Assembly (NCBI RefSeq): GCF_009935865.1
Contig: NZ_QWEL01000002.1
Location: 62,001 to 126,000, forward strand
Origin: Odoribacter sp. Z80
Lineage (GTDB): Bacteria > Bacteroidota > Bacteroidia > Bacteroidales > Marinifilaceae
Direction: 5' to 3'
DNA: 64,000 nt
A program made the position numbers and the translations under genes. The notes under the pieces are model-generated. The model made no database searches. It had not been told where the DNA came from and saw nothing but the letters and a program-made list of their open reading frames with translations. How positions within the stretch are numbered: position 1 is the first letter of the stretch; every line of letters starts with the position of its first letter. Shown here one piece after another: positions 6,795 through 15,610 of this stretch.

Positions 6795-8537
6795 ATGGAA
6801 AATACAGAAATCATCCGGCAATCCAGAGCCAAAGCGGAAACCTGGTTAAACGACAGCTACGATAAAACGACCAAAGAAGCAGTCAGAAAAATGCTCGACT
6901 CTGAAGATCAGACAGAATTGATCGATTCTTTTTATAAAGATCTGGAATTCGGCACCGGAGGATTAAGAGGCATTATGGGACCGGGCAGCAATCGCATGAA
7001 CAGATATACAGTAGGGACCGCCACCCAAGGCTTTGCCAATTACATCAACAAAATGTTTCCGAATGAAGAAAAATCAGTATGCATCGGACATGATTGCCGC
7101 CATCATTCCCGGGACTATGCGGAAACGACAGCAGCCATCTTCTCTGCCAATGGAATTACAGCTTATCTTTTCGAATCCCTGCGTCCAACTCCGGAAATGT
7201 CATTTGCCATCAGGGAATTAGGTTGTAAAGGGGGCGTCATCATCACGGCTTCCCATAACCCCAAAGAATACAACGGTTATAAAGCCTATTGGAACGACGG
7301 TTCACAACTGGTGCCTCCCCATGATAAAAACGTGATTGAAGAAGTTAAAAAAGTAAAAGTTTCTGAAATTAAATTTCAGGCAGTACCGGAAAAAATCAAA
7401 ATTCTGGGTGAAGATTTTGATAAAAAATTTTTAGAAGCAGTAAAAACGCTGAGTCTTTCTCCGGAAGCTATCCGGCATCAGCATGACCTCAAGATTGTTT
7501 TCACTCCTTTACACGGCACCACATACAAATTAGTCCCCGCCTCTTTGCGGAATTGGGGATTTACCAACATCACCACTATTCCCGAACAGATGATTACCGA
7601 CGGAGATTTCCCGACCGTAGCCTCTGCTAATCCCGAAGAACCGGCAGCTTTCAAATTAGCGCTGGATAAAGCCCGGGAAATAGACGCAGACCTGGCCATG
7701 GCTTGCGACCCTGACGGCGACCGGATAGGTATTGCCGTAAAAGACGATAAAGGAGAATGGATATTACTCAATGGCAATCAAACGAACATCATTTTCACAT
7801 GGTACATTATCCGCCGCCGCAAAGAATCAGGATTGCTCAAAGGCAATGAATATACCATAAAAACCATTGTCACGTCCGAATTAATCAAAGAAATTGCAGA
7901 AAAGAACGGTATACCCTGTTACGATGTATACACCGGTTTTAAATGGATTGCCGATATGATTCGCCAGAAAGGAGCAGAAGGCTATATTGGTGCCGGCGAA
8001 GAATCTTTCGGCTTTATGCCAGGCTCTTTCACCCGGGACAAAGATGCAGTTTCCTCCACTTCTTTGATGGCTGAAATTGCCGCCTGGGCCAAAGACCAGG
8101 GCAAATCCCTGTTCGATATCCTGAAGGAAATCTATGCAACCTACGGCTTCTCACAGGAAAAAATGATATACATCGTCCGAAAAGGTTTGTCGGGAGCACA
8201 AGAAATTCAGGAGATGATGAATGCCCTACGGCACAATACTCCCAAAACGATTAATCACAGTCCCGTTGCCGTCAAAAAAGACTATGCCGACTTAATCGAG
8301 TCAGACCTGCTTACGGGGCATACCCAAAAAATGAATTTCCCGACCACCAGCGATGTACTCCAATTCTTCCTGGCCGACGGATGCAAGATTTCTGTACGTC
8401 CTTCCGGTACAGAGCCGAAAATAAAATTTTACTTTGAAGCCCGGGCCGACATGAAAAGTGCAGAAGATTTTCATAAAGCCCAGCAAGAAGCTTCCGCTAA
8501 AATCGAAGCCATGATGGCAGACCTGAAAATCGGATAA
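6795..8537 (+). CDS. phospho-sugar mutase (phosphoglucomutase/phosphomannomutase family)
   Basis: A 580-aa alpha-D-phosphohexomutase that interconverts hexose 1- and 6-phosphates, cytosolic. The phosphoserine loop is TASHNPKEYNG with the active Ser at about residue 153; the metal loop is DPDGDRIG near residue 305; the sugar-specificity loop is GEESFGFMPG; and the phosphate-binding loop near the C-terminus is RPSGTEPKIKFYF. The length fits the PgmB/ManB long branch common in Bacteroidetes and archaea; glucose versus mannose preference cannot be decided. It has its own promoter and a terminator at 8548-8592. Confidence 0.93.
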   Translation: MENTEIIRQSRAKAETWLNDSYDKTTKEAVRKMLDSEDQTELIDSFYKDLEFGTGGLRGIMGPGSNRMNRYTVGTATQGFANYINKMFPNEEKSVCIGHDCRHHSRDYAETTAAIFSANGITAYLFESLRPTPEMSFAIRELGCKGGVIITASHNPKEYNGYKAYWNDGSQLVPPHDKNVIEEVKKVKVSEIKFQAVPEKIKILGEDFDKKFLEAVKTLSLSPEAIRHQHDLKIVFTPLHGTTYKLVPASLRNWGFTNITTIPEQMITDGDFPTVASANPEEPAAFKLALDKAREIDADLAMACDPDGDRIGIAVKDDKGEWILLNGNQTNIIFTWYIIRRRKESGLLKGNEYTIKTIVTSELIKEIAEKNGIPCYDVYTGFKWIADMIRQKGAEGYIGAGEESFGFMPGSFTRDKDAVSSTSLMAEIAAWAKDQGKSLFDILKEIYATYGFSQEKMIYIVRKGLSGAQEIQEMMNALRHNTPKTINHSPVAVKKDYADLIESDLLTGHTQKMNFPTTSDVLQFFLADGCKISVRPSGTEPKIKFYFEARADMKSAEDFHKAQQEASAKIEAMMADLKIG

Positions 8538-8547
8538 CAGAACTGCA

Positions 8548-8592
8548 ACTGATGTGCTGATGTCTATTCATCAGTACATCAGTCTGTTTTTT
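8548..8592 (+). terminator. terminator of the phosphohexomutase gene
   Basis: Arms 8548-8562 and 8569-8583 pair over 15 bp with one G/A mismatch around a 6-nt loop, followed by a TTTTTT run at 8587-8592. The 3' arm and T-run overlap the final codons of the convergent helicase gene. Confidence 0.85.
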
Positions 8593-10006
8593 CCTGCGTG
8601 CTAAAGAAGGTTTCTTTAAAATTAATGAAATACACCCGTTCCCGCGCACGGGTAATGGCTGTATATAACCAACGCCAATATTCATCATCCCACATATCTT
8701 CCCCCACATACCCCTGGTCTATGAATACGGCATCCCACTGCCCCCCCTGGGCTTTATGACAGGTAACAGCATAAGCAAATTTAATCTGCAAAGCATTATA
8801 ATATTCATTCTCCCGCACTTTCTCAAATCTCTTTCGCTTTGAGGCCACATCATGATAATCGGCTTCAATGGCCCTGTACAACTCTTTGCTTTGCTCGTAA
8901 GACAATGCCGGGAAATCTGAGATTAACGTGTCCAGCATCACCCAGGCTTCCATCTCTTCTTCACACCCGTCAATCCTGAGAGTAGCTTTCAAAAAACGAC
9001 ACCCGTACAGTTCCGTCCGTCTCCCGGCACGAACTACCGTAGCCATATCCCCATTGGCAATAAAATCAATTTTTTCATAACCGGTTCCCCAGAAATAATT
9101 ATTGCGGACAATCATGATCCGGTCACCACTGCAAAAATCTTCCTCCCGATATAAAATGCTCCTCCGGATTCCTTCATTAAACCGATTGGCCCTTTTATTG
9201 GAACGGCATATCACAATCGTCTCTTCCTCTCCATACTTACCGTAACAAGTCTCCATTTCTTCCAGCAATTCCGCTCCGGTAATCCTGAAAACATCCGGGA
9301 ACCCTATTGTTTTCAGGTTTAGCTGCTCTTCCCCTGTACCGATAACCTTCCTCACCTCAGTTGCATTGTATAAAATACCGGAAGTCTCCGCCTGCCTCAT
9401 CACATCCGTCAAATCCACCTGCGTTACTTTCAGGCAATAAGCAGCCTCCAATTCCTCCAACTCCAAAGCCGGACTGATATTCAAACCGACAGGCGGTAAC
9501 TGAGCCACATCCCCAACCAATACCAATCGGTTACTTTTCCCGTTATACACAAATTCAACCAAATCATCCAACAGACAGCCGCTCCCGAAATGCCCCTCCA
9601 TATCTGCATTAGAAATCATAGAAGCCTCATCTATAAAAAACAGCGTATTCGTCCCTCCGTTAAAACCCAGGTTAAAAAAACCTTCTCCGTCATCGGCCTT
9701 TTTCTGCCGGTAAATTTTTTTATGAATGGTAAAAGCCGGCTGCCCGGCATACCCCGAGAACACTTTCGCCGCCCGGCCGGTAGGAGCCAGTAACACCACC
9801 TTATATCCGAGTGCCACTAAAGCATTTACCATAGCAGAAACCAGGGAAGTCTTTCCGGTGCCGGCATATCCGCGCAACAAAAACAAACCATCCTCCTGAC
9901 GGGCAAAGAAAAAATGGCTGAAACGCTCCACAGCTAATTTCTGAGTAGGTGAAAAATCAAAACCAAACTTTTTTAATACAATATCTTCAAAATGTTTTTG
10001 AATCAT
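8579..10006 (-). CDS. RecD-like ATP-dependent DNA helicase (AAA, UvrD-C-2 type)
   Basis: A 475-aa superfamily 1B helicase related to RecD/Dda. Walker A is GYAGTGKTSLV (about residues 46-56), Walker B is FFIDEASMIS, the GDVAQLPPVG motif III and the C-terminal TCHKAQGGQWDAVFID motif V are present, followed by YTAITRARERVYF (motif VI). It lacks the long N-terminal domain of full RecD2. Homologues in Bacteroidetes are annotated as exodeoxyribonuclease V subunit-like ATPases with no RecB/RecC partner, so the role in repair or replication is inferred. It is transcribed alone, divergently from the pilin-like gene. Confidence 0.88.
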   Translation of the reverse strand: MIQKHFEDIVLKKFGFDFSPTQKLAVERFSHFFFARQEDGLFLLRGYAGTGKTSLVSAMVNALVALGYKVVLLAPTGRAAKVFSGYAGQPAFTIHKKIYRQKKADDGEGFFNLGFNGGTNTLFFIDEASMISNADMEGHFGSGCLLDDLVEFVYNGKSNRLVLVGDVAQLPPVGLNISPALELEELEAAYCLKVTQVDLTDVMRQAETSGILYNATEVRKVIGTGEEQLNLKTIGFPDVFRITGAELLEEMETCYGKYGEEETIVICRSNKRANRFNEGIRRSILYREEDFCSGDRIMIVRNNYFWGTGYEKIDFIANGDMATVVRAGRRTELYGCRFLKATLRIDGCEEEMEAWVMLDTLISDFPALSYEQSKELYRAIEADYHDVASKRKRFEKVRENEYYNALQIKFAYAVTCHKAQGGQWDAVFIDQGYVGEDMWDDEYWRWLYTAITRARERVYFINFKETFFSTQEKTD

Positions 10007-10051
10007 CGCGAAAATTAATGGCGGATTGTATTTTTAATCTAAATTTTTTCC

Positions 10052-10059
10052 TAAATTTG
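10052..10059 (+). promoter_or_regulatory. -7 box upstream of the pilin-like/DUF3822/rsmD operon
   Basis: TAAATTTG exact match to TAnnTTTG; an ATTG lies 23 nt upstream, slightly too far. It implies a leader of about 120 nt before the first gene. Confidence 0.55.
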
Positions 10060-10092
10060 CAAGCATTATTAGGGTTTTCTGGCGTGTTGATA

Positions 10093-10159
10093 ACGTTTGA
10101 ATTCTTCTGTAAAGATACAAATTTACCTCCATACCTGAGAAGCCCGGATTCAAAAACGT
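10093..10159 (+). ncRNA. structured leader before the pilin-like gene (candidate cis-regulatory RNA)
   Basis: Outer stem: ACGTTTGAATTC (10093-10104) with 10146-10159, 12 pairs including one G-U, with a two-A bulge at 10152-10153. Then TTCT (10105-10108) with AGAA (10138-10141), and apical GTAAA (10109-10113) with TTTAC (10122-10126) closing an 8-nt loop. No known family recognised; it has no T-run, so it is not a simple terminator. Confidence 0.5.
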
Positions 10160-10187
10160 ATTAATATCATACAAAATAACATTCAAT

Positions 10188-10832
10188 ATGAAAAAACTTA
10201 TCATCCAGATTATCCTTGCCGGGGTTATCATATTTCTCGGTTATAAATGCTATAACAGCATTATGATTCCCCAGAGATTTACCGAAATCAAAAAACAAAG
10301 ATACGAACGGATCGTGCAGCGCTTAATCGATATCCGTACGGCCCAGGATGCCTACAAAGGAGTATACGGCGTATATACCGGCAGTTTTGATACATTGATT
10401 AACTTCATTAAATATGACTCCGTAAAAAACGTACGCTCTATCGGTTCTTTGAGTGATGACGACCTGGAAAAAGGAGTAACGGAAGCCCAAGCCATTAAAG
10501 AAGGTAAAATCATTCGGGACACCATTAAAGTAAATGCGCTGGAAGCCGTATTTAGCAAAGATTATCCGATTGATGAACTGCGTTACGTACCTTTTACCAA
10601 ACGTAAACATCAATTCAAAATGGGGGCTTCTTCTGTTTTCACAGACTCCGGTGTAGAAGTACCTATCTTTGAAGCCCGCGTCTCCAACATGGTAATTTTC
10701 GAAGACATCCGGGATGAATACAATGACCAATTATTGGAAGAAAACGGAGAAAGAAAACGTCTGAACAAATATCCGGGTCTGAAAGTCGGCGATTTGAAAG
10801 AAGCAAACAATAACGTAGGAAACTGGGAATAA
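10188..10832 (+). CDS. membrane-anchored protein with pilin-like N-terminal helix, function unknown
   Basis: A 214-aa protein. Residues about 4-20 are a hydrophobic helix that runs into an amphipathic helix (RYERIVQRLIDIRTAQDAY), then KGVYGVYTGSFDTLINF. That pattern (hydrophobic start, then Ala-Gln-x-x-Tyr and a Thr/Ser-x-x-Leu loop) resembles the alpha-1 spine of type II/IV pseudopilins, but I see no prepilin peptidase G-F/E cleavage site, and the rest is unlike pilins. It is probably periplasmic with an inner-membrane anchor. It is 9 nt from the DUF3822 gene and clearly co-transcribed with it and rsmD, behind a long folded leader. Confidence 0.7.
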   Translation: MKKLIIQIILAGVIIFLGYKCYNSIMIPQRFTEIKKQRYERIVQRLIDIRTAQDAYKGVYGVYTGSFDTLINFIKYDSVKNVRSIGSLSDDDLEKGVTEAQAIKEGKIIRDTIKVNALEAVFSKDYPIDELRYVPFTKRKHQFKMGASSVFTDSGVEVPIFEARVSNMVIFEDIRDEYNDQLLEENGERKRLNKYPGLKVGDLKEANNNVGNWE

Positions 10833-10841
10833 TACACATAC

Positions 10842-11681
10842 ATGCAAAACGTATATTATATTGACAATAATTTTATAAAAGAAAATTCTTCGCAATATAT
10901 TCTGTCCATCCGTTATTCAACGGATGGATTTTCATTTTGCATTCACGACCACAACAACAAACTTTTAGTATTTTATTTCCAGCCTTTCAACCTGGATACG
11001 GCCGATGCAGTCATTGCCAAAACCAAAAAAATCATAGTGGACAATGAGCTGTTGAACCTGAAATATAAAAAAGTATATATCCTGCCCTGCAATAAAGAAA
11101 AGGTCCTGGTTCCAGCCCACGTTTTCAATAAAACCCATCTGGCGGACCTGTATCGCATCTGTCTGTCACCCCAGAAAAACGATACCTTGCTTTACCGGAA
11201 AATCAAAATCATGGAAAGTTATATCGTGGAAAACCTCCCGCGTAGTTTTGTTACTTTCCTGACTTCCCGGTTCCAGTCTTTATGCATCGTCAACAGTGCC
11301 TATCCTTTTATTGTTCATTCCTTATCCAATATCTTGTTTAATACTAACCATCTGTTCATAGACATACAGGACCAATACATCGATGTGTTACTGACTCGCA
11401 GCAATGACATTTTATTATTCAATTCATTCACTTACGGTTCGGTCACCGATATTATCTATTACGCCCTAAATTGCCTGCAACAATGTCATGTCAATAAAGA
11501 AAACCTTCAGACCACTCTATCAGGCAATCTGGTCAATGACCCTCAACTGGGCGAGACTTTAGGGAAGTTCATTCCGAATATTTCCATTCTGAACTATCCC
11601 CCATTATCCCAATTGCTCAAAAACGAAGAACTGAATAATTCCAGTTTTATTCATTTATTACACGTCCACCAATGCGAATAA
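10842..11681 (+). CDS. DUF3822 family protein
   Basis: A 279-aa protein matching the Bacteroidetes DUF3822 family by its N-terminal YSTDGFSFCIHD, the LLVFYFQPF strand and the placement before rsmD. The fold of this family resembles actin/ASKHA-like ATPases (alternating strands with short acidic turns such as FIDIQDQYIDVLL), which recalls PilM-like proteins; that resemblance is inference. No signal peptide or membrane span, so probably cytosolic. Its end overlaps the rsmD start by 10 bp, implying translational coupling. Confidence 0.8.
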   Translation: MQNVYYIDNNFIKENSSQYILSIRYSTDGFSFCIHDHNNKLLVFYFQPFNLDTADAVIAKTKKIIVDNELLNLKYKKVYILPCNKEKVLVPAHVFNKTHLADLYRICLSPQKNDTLLYRKIKIMESYIVENLPRSFVTFLTSRFQSLCIVNSAYPFIVHSLSNILFNTNHLFIDIQDQYIDVLLTRSNDILLFNSFTYGSVTDIIYYALNCLQQCHVNKENLQTTLSGNLVNDPQLGETLGKFIPNISILNYPPLSQLLKNEELNNSSFIHLLHVHQCE

Positions 11682-12229
11682 TCAGCGGTACTCACAGAGG
11701 CCGGCAGATTTTTCCCGATAAAAATTTCAGTGCTCGGCCCACGACAGATTTTGCCAAAGAAAATTTGTTCAACGTTCTGAACAACTATGCAGACATTGCA
11801 GGAAGCCGGATATTGGACCTTTTCTCCGGAACCGGTAGTATCAGCTATGAATTTGCCTCCAGAGGAGCACGGGAAGTCATTTCCATCGAACAAAATTACA
11901 AGCACTATGCTTTTATCAAACGCACAGCAACAGAGTTAGGCTTTTCAGCCATGAAAGTATACAAAAACGATGCATTTGCTGCCTGCAAAAAATTAAAAGG
12001 CCAACCTTTTGATATCATCTTTGCCGACCCTCCTTACTGTTTAGAAAACCTGTCCGAAATTCCCGCAGCTATTTTCACCAATGGGTTATTGGCTCCTAAC
12101 GGCATTGCCATCATCGAACATCCGGCCCAAATAGACTTCTCTGCCCACCCTCATTTCTCAGAACATCGCCAATACGGAAGTGTCAACTTCTCCCTCTTCC
12201 GCTATTCCGACGAAAGTCCCTCAACATAA
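11672..12229 (+). CDS. rsmD: 16S rRNA (guanine(966)-N(2))-methyltransferase RsmD
   Basis: A 185-aa SAM-dependent methyltransferase acting on 16S rRNA. N-terminal MRIISGTHRGRQI is the family start, the SAM-binding motif is ILDLFSGTGSISYEFASRGA, and the catalytic motif is ADPPYCL (about residues 112-118). All are canonical and length is normal. It is the third gene of the operon with the pilin-like protein and DUF3822, and ends before a strong two-way terminator. Confidence 0.95.
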   Translation: MRIISGTHRGRQIFPDKNFSARPTTDFAKENLFNVLNNYADIAGSRILDLFSGTGSISYEFASRGAREVISIEQNYKHYAFIKRTATELGFSAMKVYKNDAFAACKKLKGQPFDIIFADPPYCLENLSEIPAAIFTNGLLAPNGIAIIEHPAQIDFSAHPHFSEHRQYGSVNFSLFRYSDESPST

Positions 12230-12333
12230 TTCTACAAAGTATTTATATACACCATTATACCCAATCCAGGATTCTTTCTTCTGCTACGCTCGAAATGATA
12301 TAAATACCTGATTTTTTTATCAGAATGATGCAA

Positions 12334-12380
12334 TAAAAAAAATCCTTCTGAAAATTTAATATTTTCAGAAGGATTTTAAT
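12334..12380. terminator. two-way terminator between rsmD and gcvP
   Basis: Perfect 15-bp arms at 12341-12355 and 12361-12375 around a 5-nt loop, with an A-run before and T-run after, so it can act in both directions for these convergent genes. Confidence 0.93.
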
Positions 12381-12396
12381 TTACCAATGAACCGAA

Positions 12397-15276
12397 CTAA
12401 TCCTGGTCGTCAGAAACATATAAGGGGTCACAGGTACACATCAGATTACGGTCACCGTAGCCATCGTCTACCCGGCCCACCTGCGGCCAGAATTTATTTT
12501 CAGCCACCCACGCCAGCGGATAAGCTGCTTTACTTCTGGGGTATGCGTGTGTCCACTCATCGGCAGTCAACACCTGATGCGTATGGGGAGCATTTTTCAA
12601 TACGTTATCTTCTTTATCAGCCTTGCCGTCTGCCACTTCCACCATCTCCTCCCGAATTGTTTTCAAAGCTTCGATAAAACGGTCCAGTTCTTCTTTCGGT
12701 TCACTTTCCGTCGGTTCCACCATCAAGGTTCCATGTACCGGGAAAGAAAGAGTCGGCGCATGGAAACCGAAGTCCATCAGACGTTTGGCTATATCCAATT
12801 CGGTAATACCATATTCTTTGCTGAAAGCACTGCAATCCCAAATCATTTCGTGCCCGACACGTCCCTGCTTTCCTTTAAATAAAATCTTAAAGCCCAATTT
12901 TTCAAAAGAAGATGCCAGGTAATTTGCATTCAAGATGGCCATCTCAGTTACCTTTTTCAATCCTTCTCCGCCCAACATCAGCAAATAACCGTAAGTAATT
13001 GGCAGTAAACTGACGGAACCGTAAGGAGCCGCAGCAACTGCGTGAATACCCTGTTCTCCACCTGTTTTCACCACCGAATGAGTGGGCAGGAATTCCACCA
13101 AATGCTTAGCCACGCAAATCGGTCCGACACCAGGACCTCCGCCTCCGTGAGGCATGGCAAAAGTTTTGTGTAAATTCAAATGACAGGCATCAGCTCCGAT
13201 TTCTCCCGGACTGGTCAAACCGCACTGTCCGTTCATATTGGCACCATCCATATAGAGCAAGCCTCCGTTATCGTGTATAATCTTCACTAATTCACGTATG
13301 GATTCCTCAAAGATTCCATGAGTGGAAGGATAAGTAATCATAGCCCCGAAAAGATTCTCCCGGTTGGCTTCTGCCTTTGCCCGAAAATCCGCAACATCAA
13401 TATTTCCTTCCGGGTCGGTAGCCGTCACGACAACCTTCAAGCCGGCCATCGTACTGGAAGCAGGGTTGGTACCATGGGCAGAGGCAGGGATCAACATGAC
13501 ATTCCGATTACCCTGTCCGTGGGCAATGTGATATTGCCTCAAAACCATCAAAGCCGAATATTCTCCGGCTGCACCCGAGTTAGGTTGCAGGCTGCACCCA
13601 GCCAAACCGGTAACTTTAGTCAACATCTGTTCCGTTTCCCGGATCATTTGCTGGTAACCCTCCGCCTGGTCAAACGGCACAAACGGATGCATCCGGCCGA
13701 ATTCCGGCCAGGTAATCGGTAACATTTCTGCGGCAGCATTCAGTTTCATCGTACAAGAACCCAAAGAAATCATAGAAGTGGCCAAAGAAATATCCCGGCG
13801 TTCCAGGTTCTTCATATACCGCATCATAGCCGTTTCGGAATGATAGATATTGAACACCGGTTGTTGCATAAATTCATCATCCCGCAACATATCCGGGTTG
13901 AGTACGGTGCAATCGTCCAGAAATTTTACTCTTTCCGCTTTTTTTCCGGCCGCTTCAGCAAAAATAGCCGCAATCACATTCAATTCCGCTTCACTGATAC
14001 ACTCATCGGTTGACAATCCGACTGTTCCGCAATCACAATAAAATAAGTTTACTTCATGTTCCAGAGCCACTTCCCGCAGAGTTTCCACCGTTACTCCTTC
14101 CGGCAATTCAAAACGAAGAGTGTCAAAAAACTTGCTGATTTTCAGCTCATAACCATATTTGCTAATTTCTTCTGCCAGAATGACTGCAGCAGAATGGATA
14201 TGGCGGGCAATTCGTTGCAATCCCTCGCGACCGTGATAAGCTCCGTAAAATCCGGCCATTGTAGCGTTTAAAGCTTTAGCCGTACAAATATTAGAAGAAG
14301 CTTTTTCCCTTTTGATATGCTGTTCACGGGTCTGCAAAGCCAAACGCAAAGCCTTATTCCCCTGGGCGTCTATTGTGACACCGATGATGCGGCCCGGAAT
14401 ATTCCGTTTATATTCTTCTTTTGTAGCCATATAAGCAGCATGAGGACCTCCATATCCCATCGGAATACCGAAACGCTGGGAAGTTCCAACCACCACATCC
14501 GCACCCCATTCTCCCGGAGGGGTGAGTAATACCAGACTCATCAAATCAGCAGCTACCGTCAATAAAGAACCGTTAGCATGCACTTTCTCTGCAAAAGCTC
14601 TATAATTCCGGATCTCACCGTTAGAGGCCGGATATTGTACTAAAGCACCGAAAACTTCCGGGGTAAACTCAAAAGTCGCATAATCCCCATACACCAATTC
14701 TATTCCCTGAGGAGCAGAACGGGTAATCAATACGTCTTTAGTCTGGGCAAAAACCTTTTCATCCACAAACAATTTATTAGCTCCGGCCTTTTTCATTTCC
14801 TTACCCCGCAAAGCAAACATCATTGTCATGGCCTCGGCAGCAGCAGTCGCCTCATCCAGCAAAGAACAGTTGGTAATTTCCATACCCGTCAACTCCAGAA
14901 TCATCGTCTGATAGTTCAACAAAGCCTCCAGACGCCCCTGAGATACTTCCGCCTGATAAGGAGTATAAGAAGTATACCAAGCCGGATTTTCCAGTATATT
15001 CCGGATAATCACCGCCGGCGAAATCGTGTCGTAATACCCCTGTCCGATAAAAGAACGGAAAAGCTTATTTTTGGCAGCCACTGCTTTCACTTTTTCCAAA
15101 AATTCATCCTCCGATAAAGGTTCCGGTAAATCCAATGTTTTTTTCAGCCGAATAGAAGCCGGTACGGTTTGTTCTATCAGTTCGTCAACCGACTTTACGC
15201 CTATCACTTTCAACATCTCTTCCACATCTTCCGAACGCGGGCCGACGTGTCTTGTTATAAATTGTTCTTTAGCCAT
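12397..15276 (-). CDS. gcvP: glycine dehydrogenase (aminomethyl-transferring), P protein
   Basis: A 959-aa full-length P protein of the glycine cleavage system, which decarboxylates glycine with PLP and passes the aminomethyl group to lipoyl-H protein. The N-terminal FITRHVGPRSEDVEEML is typical, the PLP Lys sits in LNLHKTFAMPHGGGGPG at about residue 703, and both the alpha-like and beta-like halves are present in one chain (the long type, as in E. coli). No gcvT or gcvH is adjacent, so the other parts lie elsewhere. The upstream 120 bp show no glycine riboswitch that I can recognise. Confidence 0.97.
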   Translation of the reverse strand: MAKEQFITRHVGPRSEDVEEMLKVIGVKSVDELIEQTVPASIRLKKTLDLPEPLSEDEFLEKVKAVAAKNKLFRSFIGQGYYDTISPAVIIRNILENPAWYTSYTPYQAEVSQGRLEALLNYQTMILELTGMEITNCSLLDEATAAAEAMTMMFALRGKEMKKAGANKLFVDEKVFAQTKDVLITRSAPQGIELVYGDYATFEFTPEVFGALVQYPASNGEIRNYRAFAEKVHANGSLLTVAADLMSLVLLTPPGEWGADVVVGTSQRFGIPMGYGGPHAAYMATKEEYKRNIPGRIIGVTIDAQGNKALRLALQTREQHIKREKASSNICTAKALNATMAGFYGAYHGREGLQRIARHIHSAAVILAEEISKYGYELKISKFFDTLRFELPEGVTVETLREVALEHEVNLFYCDCGTVGLSTDECISEAELNVIAAIFAEAAGKKAERVKFLDDCTVLNPDMLRDDEFMQQPVFNIYHSETAMMRYMKNLERRDISLATSMISLGSCTMKLNAAAEMLPITWPEFGRMHPFVPFDQAEGYQQMIRETEQMLTKVTGLAGCSLQPNSGAAGEYSALMVLRQYHIAHGQGNRNVMLIPASAHGTNPASSTMAGLKVVVTATDPEGNIDVADFRAKAEANRENLFGAMITYPSTHGIFEESIRELVKIIHDNGGLLYMDGANMNGQCGLTSPGEIGADACHLNLHKTFAMPHGGGGPGVGPICVAKHLVEFLPTHSVVKTGGEQGIHAVAAAPYGSVSLLPITYGYLLMLGGEGLKKVTEMAILNANYLASSFEKLGFKILFKGKQGRVGHEMIWDCSAFSKEYGITELDIAKRLMDFGFHAPTLSFPVHGTLMVEPTESEPKEELDRFIEALKTIREEMVEVADGKADKEDNVLKNAPHTHQVLTADEWTHAYPRSKAAYPLAWVAENKFWPQVGRVDDGYGDRNLMCTCDPLYVSDDQD

Positions 15277-15406
15277 ATTTTTAGTATTAATATTGATGGA
15301 TCATTCTATTGTAAACGTTTCCGTTTAGACAGGTAAAATTAAGTTTTTTCCTTCTCAGTCGGAAATCTTTATCCAAAATATTTAAAGAGAATCGGCCACA
15401 TAAACT

Positions 15407-15437
15407 AAAAAAAGAGGTTGTCGTTTGACAACCTCTT
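15407..15437 (-). terminator. terminator of tRNA-His
   Basis: 11-bp stem (15437-15427 with 15422-15412), 4-nt loop, then seven T residues on the minus strand, starting about 17 nt after the tRNA 3' end. Confidence 0.9.
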
Positions 15438-15453
15438 CCCTGTGGTTTTTGAG

Positions 15454-15527
15454 GGTGGAAGATCGGGCTCGAACCGACGACCTTCGGAACCACAATCCGA
15501 CGCTCTAACCGACTGAGCTACATCCAC
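15454..15527 (-). tRNA. tRNA-His (GTG)
   Basis: A 74-nt cloverleaf: D-stem GCTC/GAGC, anticodon stem TCGGA/TCCGA with loop TTGTGGT giving anticodon GTG, variable loop AGGTC, T-arm GTCGG-TTCGAGC-CCGAT. The base 5' to the acceptor stem (15528) is G and the discriminator is C, matching the special G-1:C73 pair of tRNA-His. CCA is not encoded. The acceptor stem has a T6-T67 mismatch. Confidence 0.96.
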
Positions 15528-15545
15528 CATTTTGCTTTTGCGCTG

Positions 15546-15576
15546 CAAAGATAGAGATAATCCCGGATTATACAAA
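15546..15576 (-). promoter_or_regulatory. promoter of tRNA-His with a palindrome in its spacer
   Basis: On the minus strand TTTG (15576-15573), exactly 19 nt, TATCTTTG (15553-15546). The spacer holds a perfect 15-bp palindrome, ATAATCC-N-GGATTAT (15557-15571). Confidence 0.85.
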
Positions 15577-15610
15577 CAAAAAACTAAAAAAAAGATTTAT
15601 TTTATACTAC

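Larger units (their letters stand above)
15277..15610. other. 334-bp region between gcvP and the DUF3109 gene
   Basis: No protein gene. It holds tRNA-His with its promoter and terminator; the remaining 130 bp in front of gcvP (15277-15406) are AT-rich and show no convincing promoter or riboswitch. Confidence 0.7.

Noticed and set aside
8579-10006. Subunit of a RecBCD enzyme
   Set aside because: No recB or recC gene is near and the N-terminal RecD domain is missing; a stand-alone RecD-like helicase is the safer call.
15277-15406. Glycine riboswitch in front of gcvP
   Set aside because: No paired aptamer-like stems or conserved core could be found in the 130 nt.
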